A stretch of 64,000 bases of DNA from Theocolax elegans (taxonomy: Eukaryota > Arthropoda > Insecta > Hymenoptera > Cerocephalidae), in assembly GCA_026168455.1 (NCBI GenBank), contig CM047429.1, positions 53,389,027 to 53,453,026 of the forward strand, given 5' to 3'. Under the pieces are notes generated by a model. That model was not told the origin of the DNA. It ran no database searches and saw only the letters and a program-made list of their open reading frames with translations. A program made the translations under genes and the position numbers. Below, piece after piece: positions 42,801 to 54,421 of the stretch; positions within the stretch are counted from its first letter, which is position 1; every line of letters begins with the position of its first letter.

Positions 42801-45576
42801 AAAACGTGTGTGTATATGTATTATTTGCGAGAAACTGCGGTATTACGAATAATTACATCGAATTTATTGTGAAAGGGTTAGAAGAGAGGGCGCGTTTCGG
42901 TCGAAGGGTCCGATTTTACTCGATCGAGAGAAGAACGAGAGTCAGCTGATTTCTTTCCATAGGCGGTTGCGGCAGCTCGACGGCAGTTACACGCCCGGCA
43001 GGCATTGGCTCGTTGCCACGGAGCATCGCTCTTCTCGCGTTTCGCTCGTGCATCGTCCACTTGGCCGTACCGTATAGCTTGGGCGATTCTCGTTTGATTC
43101 GCGCGAGCGCCGCTTGTTCGGCTCCATGTATCGCTTTCTTTTTCACTTTTCTCCTTTTTCGTTACTCGTCGAGCAAGGGTGTCTGCCTCTCGCGTTTGCG
43201 CTTTCGTTCTTTTTACTCCACCCTGGGCTCTTACGCATCGAGACAAATAATTAAGTGCCCCGGGGCACCTCCGAGATTTAGCGAATTAGTGGAACACGGT
43301 AAAAGATCCGAGATACGACGTTTGCCAATTAAGCGGTTAATGCATTATTGGCACGACGCACACTTACACGCCGCCGCGGCCGTTGCGCTATATCTATAAC
43401 AATTCGGTGTTCGTTGAAATAAACATACTGTCGCGTCGCGGTTATTCAAAATTTCACTAATTTCTTATGTCAATTATCACGTACCTCAACTATATTGTTG
43501 CATAATACACATTTAGAGTCGTTTCATAATTTATATCCCGAAATTCAAGCAGTGTCGCTAATATTTAACGAAACCGGTTAAGTAACTATACAAGACAATC
43601 GAATTGTTAATAACACCGTTAAATGAATAAAAAATATTACCTCATCTATTTTACAAATTTGCTTGAGTTGAAACCTGTCGATAACTTGGTTATCCAACAG
43701 GAAAAAAGTGGAGTAACAGAAGGTCGTACAGTAATAAATTTCTACTTCGTAGCATATATTTTTCACTTTTTATTTAAAAATAGATTGATCTATTGAAGAA
43801 AATTGTAGTTGTGGGTAATTTTACAGAAATCATGTTATCTGTTATACAAAAAGGTTACCTTCAACATTTCCTTGGTTTTTCTTGAGCAAATGCTAAAATA
43901 CGGTAAAACTTATGATTAAGTAAAATATTAATGTTAACAACCTATAATTTTGCTCTAATACTTTCCGTAGTAAAACATCCAAATAAATTTCGTAAGTATC
44001 TCGTTTTTATTATCTTGATTTGATTTCATTTTACGTAATCTTATAATCGCATTGAATTAATGTTAGCTTACGCTGTGGAATTAAACTTAAATAATTAAGA
44101 AAAAGTAGGATTAATTTAAGATTTTTCATTAGAATAGGATCGTATATCTTTCAACAAATGTTCCGATTGGAAATTTTTCAAATACCAAATCGATTGGACT
44201 AAAAATTGTGAAAAATATTCATTTCCGAAACCGAATGAAAAGAATTTCATTAGAAAGTCGTAAAAGTTAAAATAAAAAAGAAAACAATAGAATTCCGGAT
44301 TCACAAAGGAACGTCTCTGAATGCAACTGAGCGATACTCAAAGCATACACAGGCTCACGTACAGGCGCGCGCGGGCGCGAGCGGGCATACCCGCACGTAT
44401 ACATGCGCACACCAACACCCAATATCGCGCTTCGATTTCAATTAAAAAAAGTTTCATCAATCAGAAACAAGAGTATCGGTGCAACAGTAGGCACGCGCGT
44501 ACGTAGATAGAGAACGAACGAACGAGACTAGAGCTCGTCACGACCGGTACGTCATAAAAGTAGAATAGCATACGCTCGGTGAAGTGCGACAACTGCGGAG
44601 AGCGAGACCGATGCAAGATTAAAATTGACTAGAGCAAATATATATATACGCGGTATATTTCAAATGATCGTGCGAAGGAATCTAGGTTGACACGCAACGA
44701 ATATATCTTTTGATATCAACGAAACCACCTAACTCCAGTGGACCTTCTCGCGATTTGCCTTTGCTTCGAAACCGAAATAAACACGCCGTGCGAATTCTCG
44801 CGAGCCCGAGGGGTTTCGTCTCGAGCCGAATGATCCGAGACGCAAGTTCAGGGCTAGATGTTTCACCGCATTGCCAAGGTAATTCCGCCGGCTCCGCGAC
44901 GTCGTCATCGGCAATTCCATTTTAATATCATGAATATTTCCCGTAGCCACCGAGTTTCTTGAACTTGCGCGCATTCTCGCTCTCTTCTCTCTGTTTTTCG
45001 TCCCGGACGGTTAACCAACGCGATTGCATTTTCGATCGCGTTTTCCCTCCCTCTCTCCTTTCCAGCCTATTTTCCTCTGAGAATATCAAATTTAGCTCGG
45101 CCCAAAATACTCCCCGCGCCTTTCTACGCGACGACTTTTTGAATAAATTGCACTCATGAATGTACAAGCATAGACAGGGAACTTGATGATGAGAGTTCGC
45201 GAGGAAACGAATTAATATTTATATACCGATTCACTTTTTCGGGACGACGACGGGCTCGCGAATTTTCTTGAAGCATCGGGATGTTTCACAGTTTTCGCCT
45301 CCACCTCACCGAACCCTCTCATCCCTCCCTCCTTTCTCCCCTCGCACAGTGAATAAAAATCGCGCTTAAATAAATTGCCACACAAAGACAGGCCGGTAAG
45401 AGAGACAGCACACAGACACCCGCATACTCGTATTTGGAGAGTTACACGTATAGCCATAGACACGGAGCAGCTAAGGGGAGTAGGAGAGTAAAAGTTTTAC
45501 AGTCTCGCTCGGTGGGAACTGCCGCGGCGTTGCATGAAATTTTTAACTTTATGTGGGTTATTGCTGGCTTTTCCAG
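39885..45576 (+). other. Intron 2 (5.7 kb)
   Basis: Mostly AT-rich, with CpG-rich patches at about 41450-41720, 42880-43400 and 44310-45500. The minus-strand frame at 42878-43246 and the plus-strand frame at 43013-43399 overlap, and neither resembles a known protein. No further RRM exon was found. Confidence 0.7.
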
Positions 45577-45708
45577 GGATGCTCGTCACCCTTGGTTGTA
45601 AAGTTCGCGGATACGCAGAAGGATAAGGACCAGAAGAGGTTGCAGCAGATGCAGGCCAACCTTTGGAATATCGCAGGAGTTAATATGACTCCCCATTACC
45701 TCGCAACG
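45577..45708 (+). CDS. aret: CELF/Bruno exon 3: end of RRM2 and start of linker
   Basis: Forty-four codons in phase 0 at both ends. The exon starts [19 protein letters not shown], the hallmark that closes RRM2 in CELF/Bruno proteins (last beta strand then a basic, Lys/Gln-rich helix), and continues with QANLWNIAG. The acceptor is TTTTCCAG and the donor ACG|GTAAGA. The basic helix after RRM2 is retained in all family members I know. The QANLWN string recalls arthropod arrest/bruno rather than bru-3. Confidence 0.93.
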
Positions 45709-46719
45709 GTAAGATATGCCCTTACTTCTTATCGCCTACAAGACTTGCGCACAATCATCCTTTTATATATATATATATGTATAAACATTCTCGTACTTGA
45801 TAATTTTTAAACGGCTTTTTTACCCTCCTACTTTTCAAATTTAAACCATTTAAAATTATCATTTAGATTTTTCTTTTACCTTTTTGCTTTGTCAATTTTG
45901 TCGATTTTTTTTTAATTTCTTTGTTTTTGCAAAGAAACCTTTGAAAGAAAAAATATCTATCGATTCGCTTCAACTAAATTTGATACGAGCAAATTTCAAC
46001 GTGAAATATCGTTTCCCTGTATTAAAAGTATTTACAATAACGTACCATGGAATTAAAAAAAACCATTCATCTTTTATTTGACTTCATGTATCATATTTTC
46101 TCGTACAATTATTTTCACAAATAATATGCATCGATGCAATCGGAAAGAGTGAACCAAAATTATTTTTATACTCATTATTATTTTTGTAATTGAATTCTCT
46201 TCTGTGTATTGTTGAATGTACCTTAAATTTTATTGAGATTCGTATTTTACAGTTGTAACAATGTTTGTTTATATGATGTCATTCCACCCCTTTCGATAAC
46301 ACGATATTACTTTTATACAAATAATCATAAAGACTATTTTTAAGTTGTATTTTACTTTAACAATTCACTAAATATATATATAAAGTAAACTTTTATTACA
46401 TATTTAAAATTAAAATGGATGGTACATATACTTTTTTATACTATATTGATTCTCGTATTATATAATCTGTGATTGCAATACATTGATTTAAAAATTGAAA
46501 AGAAAACAATCCAACTCCTACTTTTATACATGAATATTTTTAAGCAACCAGTTCATCATAAAACGTTTCATTAAAATTACTTAATTATTTACTAATATTT
46601 AGCTAAAATATTAATATTGTTCAGCAAAGCACATTTAGACATATGTTAACAATTAATGTTTCAATAATAAATCATATAGTAATAATAATAAATATTAAAT
46701 AATATAAATCTGAAAGCAG

Positions 46720-46994
46720 AATGAAACCCCATCGACGATCGCACCAGCGGCGACATCGCTACAACTCCTGCAACAGCTCCAGGCGACGTCGGGTGCAGCG
46801 ACGCCGGTCGCCGCGAATCCCACGCCTAGCGCTCTCACGAGTGTCCAGCACCAGCTGTTACTGCAGCAGCATCTCGGATTGAGTGCGGTCGCTCCAACGC
46901 CAGCTCAACCTGCGACAGTACCCGCTGCACCCGAGATCAATCCAGCCAACCTTCAAAGTCTCGCGACCCTTAGCCTCCCTTGGTAGCTCGGCTG
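46720..46994 (+). CDS. aret: CELF/Bruno exon 4: Q/A/L-rich linker with an apparent +1 frame disruption
   Basis: The acceptor AAAGCAG ends at 46719. The frame opens with NETPSTIAPAATSLQLLQQLQ, a glutamine-, alanine- and leucine-rich linker, and reaches PEINPANLQSLATL. It then hits TAG at 46984-46986. The downstream exon needs a phase 1 donor. The strong donor CTG|GTGAGT at 46995 gives a 275-nt exon, one base more than needed. Dropping one T or A at 46970-46972 restores LASLGSSA and joins the next exon cleanly. The exon is therefore coding, but the assembly has either a sequencing indel or a real frameshift allele. The only alternative in-phase donor I see (46958) is weak. Confidence 0.88.
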
Positions 46995-49174
46995 GTGAGT
47001 ATGGTTAGTGTCGCACCAAATCCAATATTATTATTTCACCTCTGCGTTTTTTCTTATCATTTTATTATTTCGTTGATTTAAAGCTTCTTGTGTTATTTAT
47101 ACGCACATTGATTAAATATTTAAAACTGAATTATTTGATAGGGTTTACAAAAAGATAAAGTACCTTGAATTACTTTGAAAATTATTAATGAGCTGTTAAT
47201 ACAGAAATTTAAAATGCGCTACGGAAATGTAATATCTTTTATTTTATTTAGAGTGAATAGCACTTTGGGTGTGATATTTTATAGAAATTTCGGCCGTACC
47301 TACCAAAGTTCGGATCTGTGATTTAAATTACTTCAGCATGTGCAGTTGTGCTTGCGTGTCGAAATAAATATAAAAAATATACGTTCTTTGCTACCATTTA
47401 TACTCCGATCAATCAATCAATCCTTCAGGCATCCATCCGCCTTCTTGCTCATTTGTAACGTAACTATACCAATCGATCGGTAGTTGCCTACGTTCGCCGT
47501 CATCAGTCTCGTCACGTTTTCCGGTGTGATCGTTTCCATTGTCCGATTTCAGTGTCTATCTCGTGCAGATAGGTCTGGAAATATCTATGTCTAAAGTTTA
47601 GTTGTAAAAGGTAGAAATCCACCTTACGGTGGTTTTTTTAATGGACTGCCAGTGTTTTATAGTGTTGCTCCCTTGCTCTTTGTGCCGAGTGTATACGCGT
47701 TTTTTGTTCGGTCGCGAGTAGATGATCACCGTTCGATTCGCGCACGTAATTCTTAACGCGCCCACCCTCTGCATACTCGTCATTAATTTCTACCATTTCG
47801 TAACATGTATAACGGATCCACCCAGATTTCCGCCCCGTAGAGCATGATGGAGTAGGTAACGCTCATTAGTAACCGTCGTGCCCTCGGTCTCGGTCCGTTC
47901 GTATTGGCCATCAGTCTGGACAAAGCCTTTGTCTTTTCTGGTGCTCAGTCACCATACGTATATGGGGCCAGAAATTCACCTTCGTATCTAGAGTCATCCC
48001 TATACATATATTAACACCATATTTCTGGTCTCTATCTAAGTCCTACCCACCGTTATCTTTACTAACGTACATTGACTTGTTTTATTTCGCGTAAATGCTA
48101 GGATAACTTATTTTACAAATCAATCTTATTAAAAAAAATTCCAATTATTTTCAACTAGATCTTCTATATTAAAATGACTGTTTTAATAAACTTTTAAGGT
48201 TAGACAAAAGCAGTATATCGTTAAATAGCACTTAGCTATTCTTACATAATTATTATAGTCGATGCACAGAGTTCCTTTAATATGGGAGGCAATTAGTTAC
48301 GCGAAACTGTCTACACGTAAATTGAAAACCGAATAACATAGTGCATCGTAGACAATATTGGCCGTTTACAACCGCAATATCGACTTTAGATAAATGAATG
48401 CCTATAGCTATGCACAGCCACACTTGCCTTTATTTAATTGATTTTTATGATAACTGCCGCTATACCCCCACGTAATACAACCTTAACCGTTGATGCATTT
48501 AATAAGCCAAATATTACCGTCAGTACACAAGCCAAACAGTGTATTATAGTAATTTTCTATTCACATATAATTAAGTATGTATTTCTTTAAAGGAGATCGT
48601 TTGAATTTAAACGACTCTATGTGCGCGTAATTAATATTAGTATTATTCTTACAAACAGAACATAATGGATGAATTTATTTTAATACATTTTACGATGTAC
48701 TTTTATTTAAAAAGCGTCTTTATTTTTTTATTTTTTTAATAAAAGCTTAATAAGCAGTAATTATTCAATTAACTATATTTAGTAATAAGTGCCTTTGACA
48801 TATTGTCATGTTTATTACTATTATTGAACCGTATTTAGAAATTATGCATTTATTACATTATGCGAAAATATTCACATTTAACGTAATTTGTTTTTTTAAA
48901 TCAATGTTCAATAAAAATATATAAACAATGTATAGACACGCACATTCAATCTTATTACTATTTGCGAATTATTTAAAAAGATTATTGTCTTGCAGCAATT
49001 CGCATGCAGTAGCGTCAGAAATGATTTACCGCTTTTTATATTAATTTTATCGGGTTTTCTTTCATTCGTCCAGCAGTTATTTATTTCCATCTTGTACTCG
49101 TCACAAATGCAATTTAATTGGTGTACATTCGATAATTATTCTATCATCGCTAAAATTGTATGGTATAATTTTAG
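46995..49174 (+). other. Intron 4 (2.2 kb), hosting a retroelement remnant
   Basis: AT-rich sequence except for the R1-type remnant at about 47440-48070. No additional exon was recognised. Confidence 0.75.
47440..48070 (-). pseudogene. R1-type non-LTR retrotransposon remnant (3' end of reverse-transcriptase ORF)
   Basis: On the minus strand, broken frames show strings typical of the C-terminal part of R1-clade ORF2: LGVTLDTKVNFW (about 47968-48003), SRLMANTNGP and RRLLMSV (about 47880-47930), SIMLYGAEIWVD (about 47815-47850), QRVGALRITCANRTV (about 47725-47775), and ITPENVTRLMTAN (about 47493-47531). The pieces lie in different frames with stops and a deletion between them, so the copy is dead. 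It is 5' truncated, as usual for non-LTR elements, and antisense to the host gene. No 3' tail was identified. Confidence 0.85.
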
Positions 49175-49267
49175 CAAATGCTGGAGTTTCACCAATAAGT
49201 ATGCAGAACCTCGTCACGCTCGCTGCCATGACAGGTGGGACAAACAATCTTCAAGTTTCTCCAAACA
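49175..49267 (+). CDS. aret: CELF/Bruno exon 5: linker
   Basis: Thirty-one codons' worth of sequence, phase 1 at both ends, with acceptor ATTTTAG and donor ACA|GTGAGT. It encodes NAGVSPISMQNLVTLAAM followed by a Gly/Thr/Asn-rich stretch. This matches the hydrophobic-plus-small-residue linker of CELF1/2-type proteins, where short Leu/Ala motifs alternate with Ser/Thr/Gly spacers. The junction with exon 4 makes an Ala codon only if exon 4 is read in the corrected frame, which supports the one-base correction there. Confidence 0.88.
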
Positions 49268-49325
49268 GTGAGTACAGTAAGATATTGATAAAATTTTTAT
49301 CGTATTTCGATTATTTTCTATAATT

Positions 49326-49410
49326 GATATTGTACTATCAATATTACTATTATTTCTGCTACTATTGTTATTACTATTACTATCATTGTTACTATTATTA
49401 TTGTTATGTA
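49326..49410. repeat. ATT/ACT trinucleotide-rich tract
   Basis: An imperfect run of ACT, ATT and GTT triplets in the intron after exon 5. The asparagine- and serine-rich minus-strand frame over it is a repeat product. Confidence 0.75.
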
Positions 49411-49821
49411 CAGAATTCACGCAAACTATTTTAAAAAATTAACTATATATAATATATAGGAATAATAAGGTTTATAATTGCCTTCGGTACTAACAAAATG
49501 AATAAATCTGTGCAAACCTAATGTGTAAGATATTATTATGACTCGAAGCATGTAACATTGCAATAATATGTTTTAATTCGCATAGCGGTATAATTGTAAA
49601 ATTAACAAACGTATTTTAATTATTAATTTACCTGTATTTTGACTAACATTTTGTACGACACATATTTTATCGCAAAATAATTATGAATAATGAGCTGTAG
49701 GAAATAATGAAAGTTAACATTTTTGAGATTTACGGAAGGAAAAAAGAAATTCCTCTTTTCTTCGTTTCCTTTGATCTCATCGCAGAGTATGTTAATATAG
49801 CAAAATAAATATATGTTCTAG

Positions 49822-49851
49822 CGCTAAGCGGATTGGCCAACTCGACAGCAG
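49822..49851 (+). CDS. aret: CELF/Bruno exon 6: 30-nt microexon
   Basis: A 30-nt exon with phase 1 at both ends, bounded by TGTTCTAG and a donor G|GTATGT. It adds ten codons (TLSGLANSTA when joined). Its length is divisible by three, so it can be skipped or included without frame change. Support is the phase match on both sides, good splice sites, and composition like the surrounding linker (Leu, Gly, Ala, Ser, Thr). Confidence 0.78.
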
Positions 49852-50306
49852 GTATGTCGCTATGTACGTGTCATATTGCCTGGTATAGTATTAACCATTA
49901 CTAAATTAGATTTTAAAGTACTCAACTTATCTATTTACTCTACCCATAAACCCTTACCCACTTCTCTTTTTTCTTTACCGTGCTTGACTTTACATATCCC
50001 GTGTTTCACGATCATTAATCATTGAAAGAAAAACTTGGAAATCTTTATTGGGTTTTCCACTATTTTTCCTGCCTTTCTTCCCCCGCCCCCACCCCCTCTC
50101 TCTCTTTCCCCCCTCTATTCTTGACGTAAATAATATAATGATGGATGAACACGCGGTCCGCTCGCGGGTTAAATTCGAAAAGTCAAAAATATGTGAGGAA
50201 TCGCTTGAAATTTTAATGAGGCTAAGAATATAATCCTCCAAGGAAGTTTCGAAGGCACAAATTTTAACGAAAACTTTTGTTCTTTTTCTTGCTCGTCACG
50301 TCATAG

Positions 50307-50336
50307 CTGCCCTACTCGGAAAGTCAGGAAGCACAG
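50307..50336 (+). CDS. aret: CELF/Bruno exon 7: second 30-nt microexon
   Basis: A second 30-nt exon, again phase 1 at both ends, with acceptor GTCATAG and donor ACAG|GTGAGA. It encodes ALLGKSGST plus split codons. Like exon 6 it is a cassette of exactly ten codons and could be independently skipped. The acceptor's pyrimidine tract is moderate (TTGTTCTTTTTCTTGCTCGTC upstream). Confidence 0.78.
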
Positions 50337-52106
50337 GTGAGACAGTAAACAAATGAGATTTGCCAAACTGTGTAGTTCTGTTGTACATCTTTTTATATAT
50401 TTCTATTATATCTTTTCTCTTTATCTCGTTCACCCGTTCAACTCTATATCGATTTACATTATCCATTATATCTATACGAGCATAAATAACAATTGACCGT
50501 AAAAATTGGTTTGGTAGTAGTAATTTTTGTATGGCGAATGAATGTTGTAGTATTTTACTATCTTAAATTTTTTTTTGTTTTCAAATTCGTAATTCAATTG
50601 GCATTTTCATTATCGTGTATACGTGTACCTTGGAAACATATGTATATCAGTTTTTTTTCGATTTATTTAATATAAGTGTGTCTTATATTTAACCCTGCAC
50701 TAATTTATTACATTTACATATGTACATATATATTTGTACGTATATATTTTATCCTTAGCATCGATACTGGCGCTTGCACCTATATATATATATATATTTC
50801 TAATCATTGATAATATGTACATTATTCGTATTTAGCTTGATCTGAACCGTCAATGAGCATGCGACGTCAAGTAATATATATCCTTGTTCATTTTTTTACA
50901 GCTTTTATACAGTATTGGTTGTGTATAACTTGTGAATATGCTTTTATCTATGGCGTTGCTGTTTATTCATATTATGTAATATTTTGGTTGTGATAGTCAT
51001 TTGTACGATTATATAAGTGTAAACTAGTATAGTATAATATTATGTTCTTTAAATCAAATATTCTATTTGTTTTAATTAAATGTTTAAACTAAACGAAATG
51101 AATTTTTCACTTATAAGGACAATAGATAACCTCTAGGAAGTTCATTTTATGCCACATTCAAAAGTATACTTTACTACATAAAAATATATAAATAACTGTA
51201 AATACGTTATGGATAAAGTTGAGTAATTAGTAAATTTGTAAGGCATTAGTGCTGTAGATTTTCCAAATTTTCATTGATTTTTGTGACTGACAACTTTGTA
51301 ACGATATAATTTTGTTATTTGTGTAATGTTTATGAGATATTTATATTAACGTCATATTTTTTATGTAAAAAACTGTATATTTTAAATAGAAACCAAATCG
51401 AAGGAAACAGAGGTTATTTTCTTTGAAAGTTTTTATAGTACATTCAATTTCTAAATTTTGTCTTTCGTAGCTATGTTTATCTTTGATTAACAATTGTTGC
51501 CTAAGTCATATACTATTTTAATTAATTAAAATATATGATTTACACTCTATTGTGAATATTTGTAAGAAATAGTGTATATACTACGTATCATCAGGAAAAT
51601 AAATATTTTGATATTATTTATTATTCTGGTTTGGAACTTATATCTGGTTAAATAGCTCGTTTTCCAGTAAGTACATTGCGTGTGGATATTCGCTTGCCAG
51701 AACATTCTTATTATAATCATTAATCTTTACTAGCTATTTAAAAAACTAATCCTCTAATCCGTAAAGTATTCTTAATTTTATATTTTTAGTTTTAATTTGA
51801 AAGGTATATTACCCTACTAGAAATTGCAGCATCAGAATACTCGATTTATAATTAAAAACGACATAATAATTTGAAAATTGCATAATATTTCTACCAGGGT
51901 ACAAAGTATGGTTATTTAACTCAATGCTACGTAAACGTATAGCTTCGAAGCGCACGCAATGGTACGGCGCATGCAGTGTCGACAGACACGATTTTCGCGG
52001 TGGCAATTTTATATATTTTGAAAAATTTTGCATATTGTACATAAATTAATTAAAACCGATTGTAAGTAAATTGGTTTTTATATAGGTTTTATAAACAATG
52101 TTTCAG

Positions 52107-52229
52107 GGTCGACCGGTGGAAGTTTAAGTCCCGTTACCTCTTTGGCGCTCAATTCATTGACAGGGGCACCTCTCAGTGGACTTCAAGAGTCGCTAAGCAA
52201 CGCCTACTCGAGCTTGCAGCAATACGCAG
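52107..52229 (+). CDS. aret: CELF/Bruno exon 8: linker
   Basis: A 123-nt exon, phase 1 at both ends, with acceptor TGTTTCAG and donor GCAG|GTAAAT. It encodes STGGSLSPVTSLALNSLTG and then LSGLQESLSNAYSSLQQYA. The QxYxxLQQYA ending corresponds to the conserved AYSGIQQYA segment before RRM3 in CELF proteins. This places the exon just upstream of the RRM3 exon, as in relatives. Confidence 0.92.
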
Positions 52230-53374
52230 GTAAATATACTTTTATATTATTTTTATTCGTAATTGCGCAAGGTTAGTTTTTACCGGGGAAAAAATTTGTA
52301 TTACACATTATAGACGCATGATTGTTTCGATAAAATTGTTCTAACATCCATATCTATATACAATTCAAAGCTCTCATTGGAAAAACTACAGTCACTGTGG
52401 AAAAGAAAGAATTGCACAGTAAGTAAATATTCCTGGAATGAGCTTACGCAGTAAATGACTGTTTTGTACTATTGTTTTACTTTTTTTTTCCTTCTTTCGC
52501 CTGGTAATGTTAACTTTTTTTGTACTTTACGAATTACGTAGAATTCGCTAACAATGCAGTCTTTCACTTTTAATAAATCAGCGAATTATCAACAATTGCT
52601 TACATTGATTTTATAGAATACTACCTAGTGTAATTTTATTCATAATTAGTATATTAAATTTTAAAATGCAAAATGTATACAAAATTATTCTAACCGTATT
52701 GATGAATTAAATAGTTCATCACTGATTAAAATACTTTTAAATAATTTTAATAATAAAATAAATATTTTTTATAATGTATTTCTGTTATTATACATTTAAA
52801 TGCACAATAACTCTTGATAATAATATTTGAAATTTGAAAAGAATAAATCATAAAATACGTAGCCAAATATTTATAAAGGATGCAAAATCCCAGTTAAATT
52901 GGTAAAACTCTTGTGTTGTAATAATTACTGATATTATTTTTTTCAACGTTTAGCACCGCAAAGCCTTAACGACCAGGCAAATTTATTTTTTGTACCAGCC
53001 GTAATAATAACAAAAATTCATGACATTTTTAAAAGTTTTAACGATTACGCTACGCTGCATAACTGTATGGTTGTGTGTAAAAAAAAAGATTTTTAAAAGC
53101 CTATAAAAACGAGAAAGTTACACTTCTGCCAGGTCGTTAATAGTATAAATTCTTTCTACTTTGTTTTTCTGTGTGTTAGCGACGCTTATAGGTTTGCAAA
53201 ATTGAAAAGTAGTATTTATAAAATAAGGTGTTATTCTTTCGCTTAGATGTACGTACTATTGTGTATATACATACGTATTTGTAGGTAAATATAACATTTC
53301 TAAAATGTTGAATTAATCGTAGCTTACTTTGCCATTTTTACACACATACTCACACAGGTACATATATATGTACG

Positions 53375-53382
<8 letters not shown>

Positions 53383-53409
<27 letters not shown>
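53383..53409. repeat. (CA)n microsatellite
   Basis: A CA tract on the plus strand in intron 8, about 160 nt upstream of the RRM3 exon. As transcribed it is CA, not UG, so it is not a CELF site. Confidence 0.9.
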
Positions 53410-53567
53410 TTGATACGGACAGATATACATACATATTCGAGTTGTATTTTGTTCACTTTCGATTTGTATTGAATCGAGAATTAGATAGTTGGCTTTTATT
53501 TCATCCGTAGAATTGGGAGATAACGATCTGGGCGGGAAATAAATCTGTATTGGATTCTCTTTTACAG

Positions 53568-53804
53568 GGTTCCCCGCATTCACAACAACAGCGGCAGCAG
53601 CAGCGGTTCAAGCGTCGCCTACTTTTAACGATTTTCGATTACTGTCGAAGCAAATCGAAGGTCCCGAGGGCTGCAACCTCTTCATTTACCACCTGCCCCA
53701 CACCTACACGGACTCGGATCTCGTTGCCATGTTCATGCCCTTCGGCAACGTTCTCTCGGCCAAGGTCTTTATCGACAAAGAGACCAAAAAGAGCAAATGC
53801 TTCG
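53568..53804 (+). CDS. aret: CELF/Bruno exon 9: first part of RRM3
   Basis: A 237-nt exon, phase 1 at both ends. It begins with a Thr/Ala run ([10 protein letters not shown]) encoded by ACA/GCN codons, then the family lead-in [17 protein letters not shown], with RNP2 as LFIYHL. It continues with [20 protein letters not shown] and ends inside RNP1 (KSKCF-G). The acceptor is TTTTACAG and the donor TTCG|GTATGG. RRM3 is the principal sequence-specific domain of CELF proteins for GU-rich RNA. Coding identity is certain. Confidence 0.97.
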
Positions 53805-54293
53805 GTATGGAACGCTTATTACTGCCAACTCTAATACTTTTCACCATTTTATCGTTATACTGTCGACTGAGACTTCCCGATGTGGATGCACTCGATGCAT
53901 CTATAAAAGTTTTTCTAGTTCTCTTTTATTCGAGGGTTTATGACTTTTATTATCGATTTTTCTAAGAAAGACAATTTATTATCAGTAATTGATCAACAAA
54001 ATTTATTATTGTTTTTGATTATTTTCTTGTTCCCTAATGCTGTGATTTTTAAGATTAAATTAATGTATTTACGATACAATGAAGTTTTTACTTTTATGTT
54101 ATCATAATACAAATCACGCCGTAGCTGACATAATTCGTATATTTGTCAATTAATACTATATGTATTTTTATATAATTTATTAATTGTGATTTAACGTAAG
54201 ACATTATATTTTTCGGTGTGATAACCAATATTGTTAAAATATTTACGCGTGTATAACAAAACGATAAAATTAATGTAAAACTGTATATTTTAG

Positions 54294-54421
54294 GTTTTGT
54301 ATCGTATGACAAGTCATCGAGTGCTCAAAAGGCAATTCAGATGATGCACGGTTTTCAAATCGGCACGAAACGACTGAAAGTTCAATTGAAGAAGTCAAAG
54401 GATGCCTCCAAGCCTTATTAG
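54294..54421 (+). CDS. aret: CELF/Bruno exon 10: end of RRM3 and stop codon
   Basis: The acceptor TATTTTAG ends at 54293. The exon completes RNP1 as GFVSY, then [20 protein letters not shown] and the terminal basic tail ending DASKPY before TAG at 54419-54421. The terminal KPY is invariant in CELF/Bruno proteins I know, and the basic tail may act in nuclear localisation. Splice phase 1 is matched with exon 9. Confidence 0.97.

Noticed and set aside
49214..49420. Asn-rich minus-strand open frame
   Set aside because: It is the complement of an ATT/ACT trinucleotide tract and overlaps exon 5 on the other strand.
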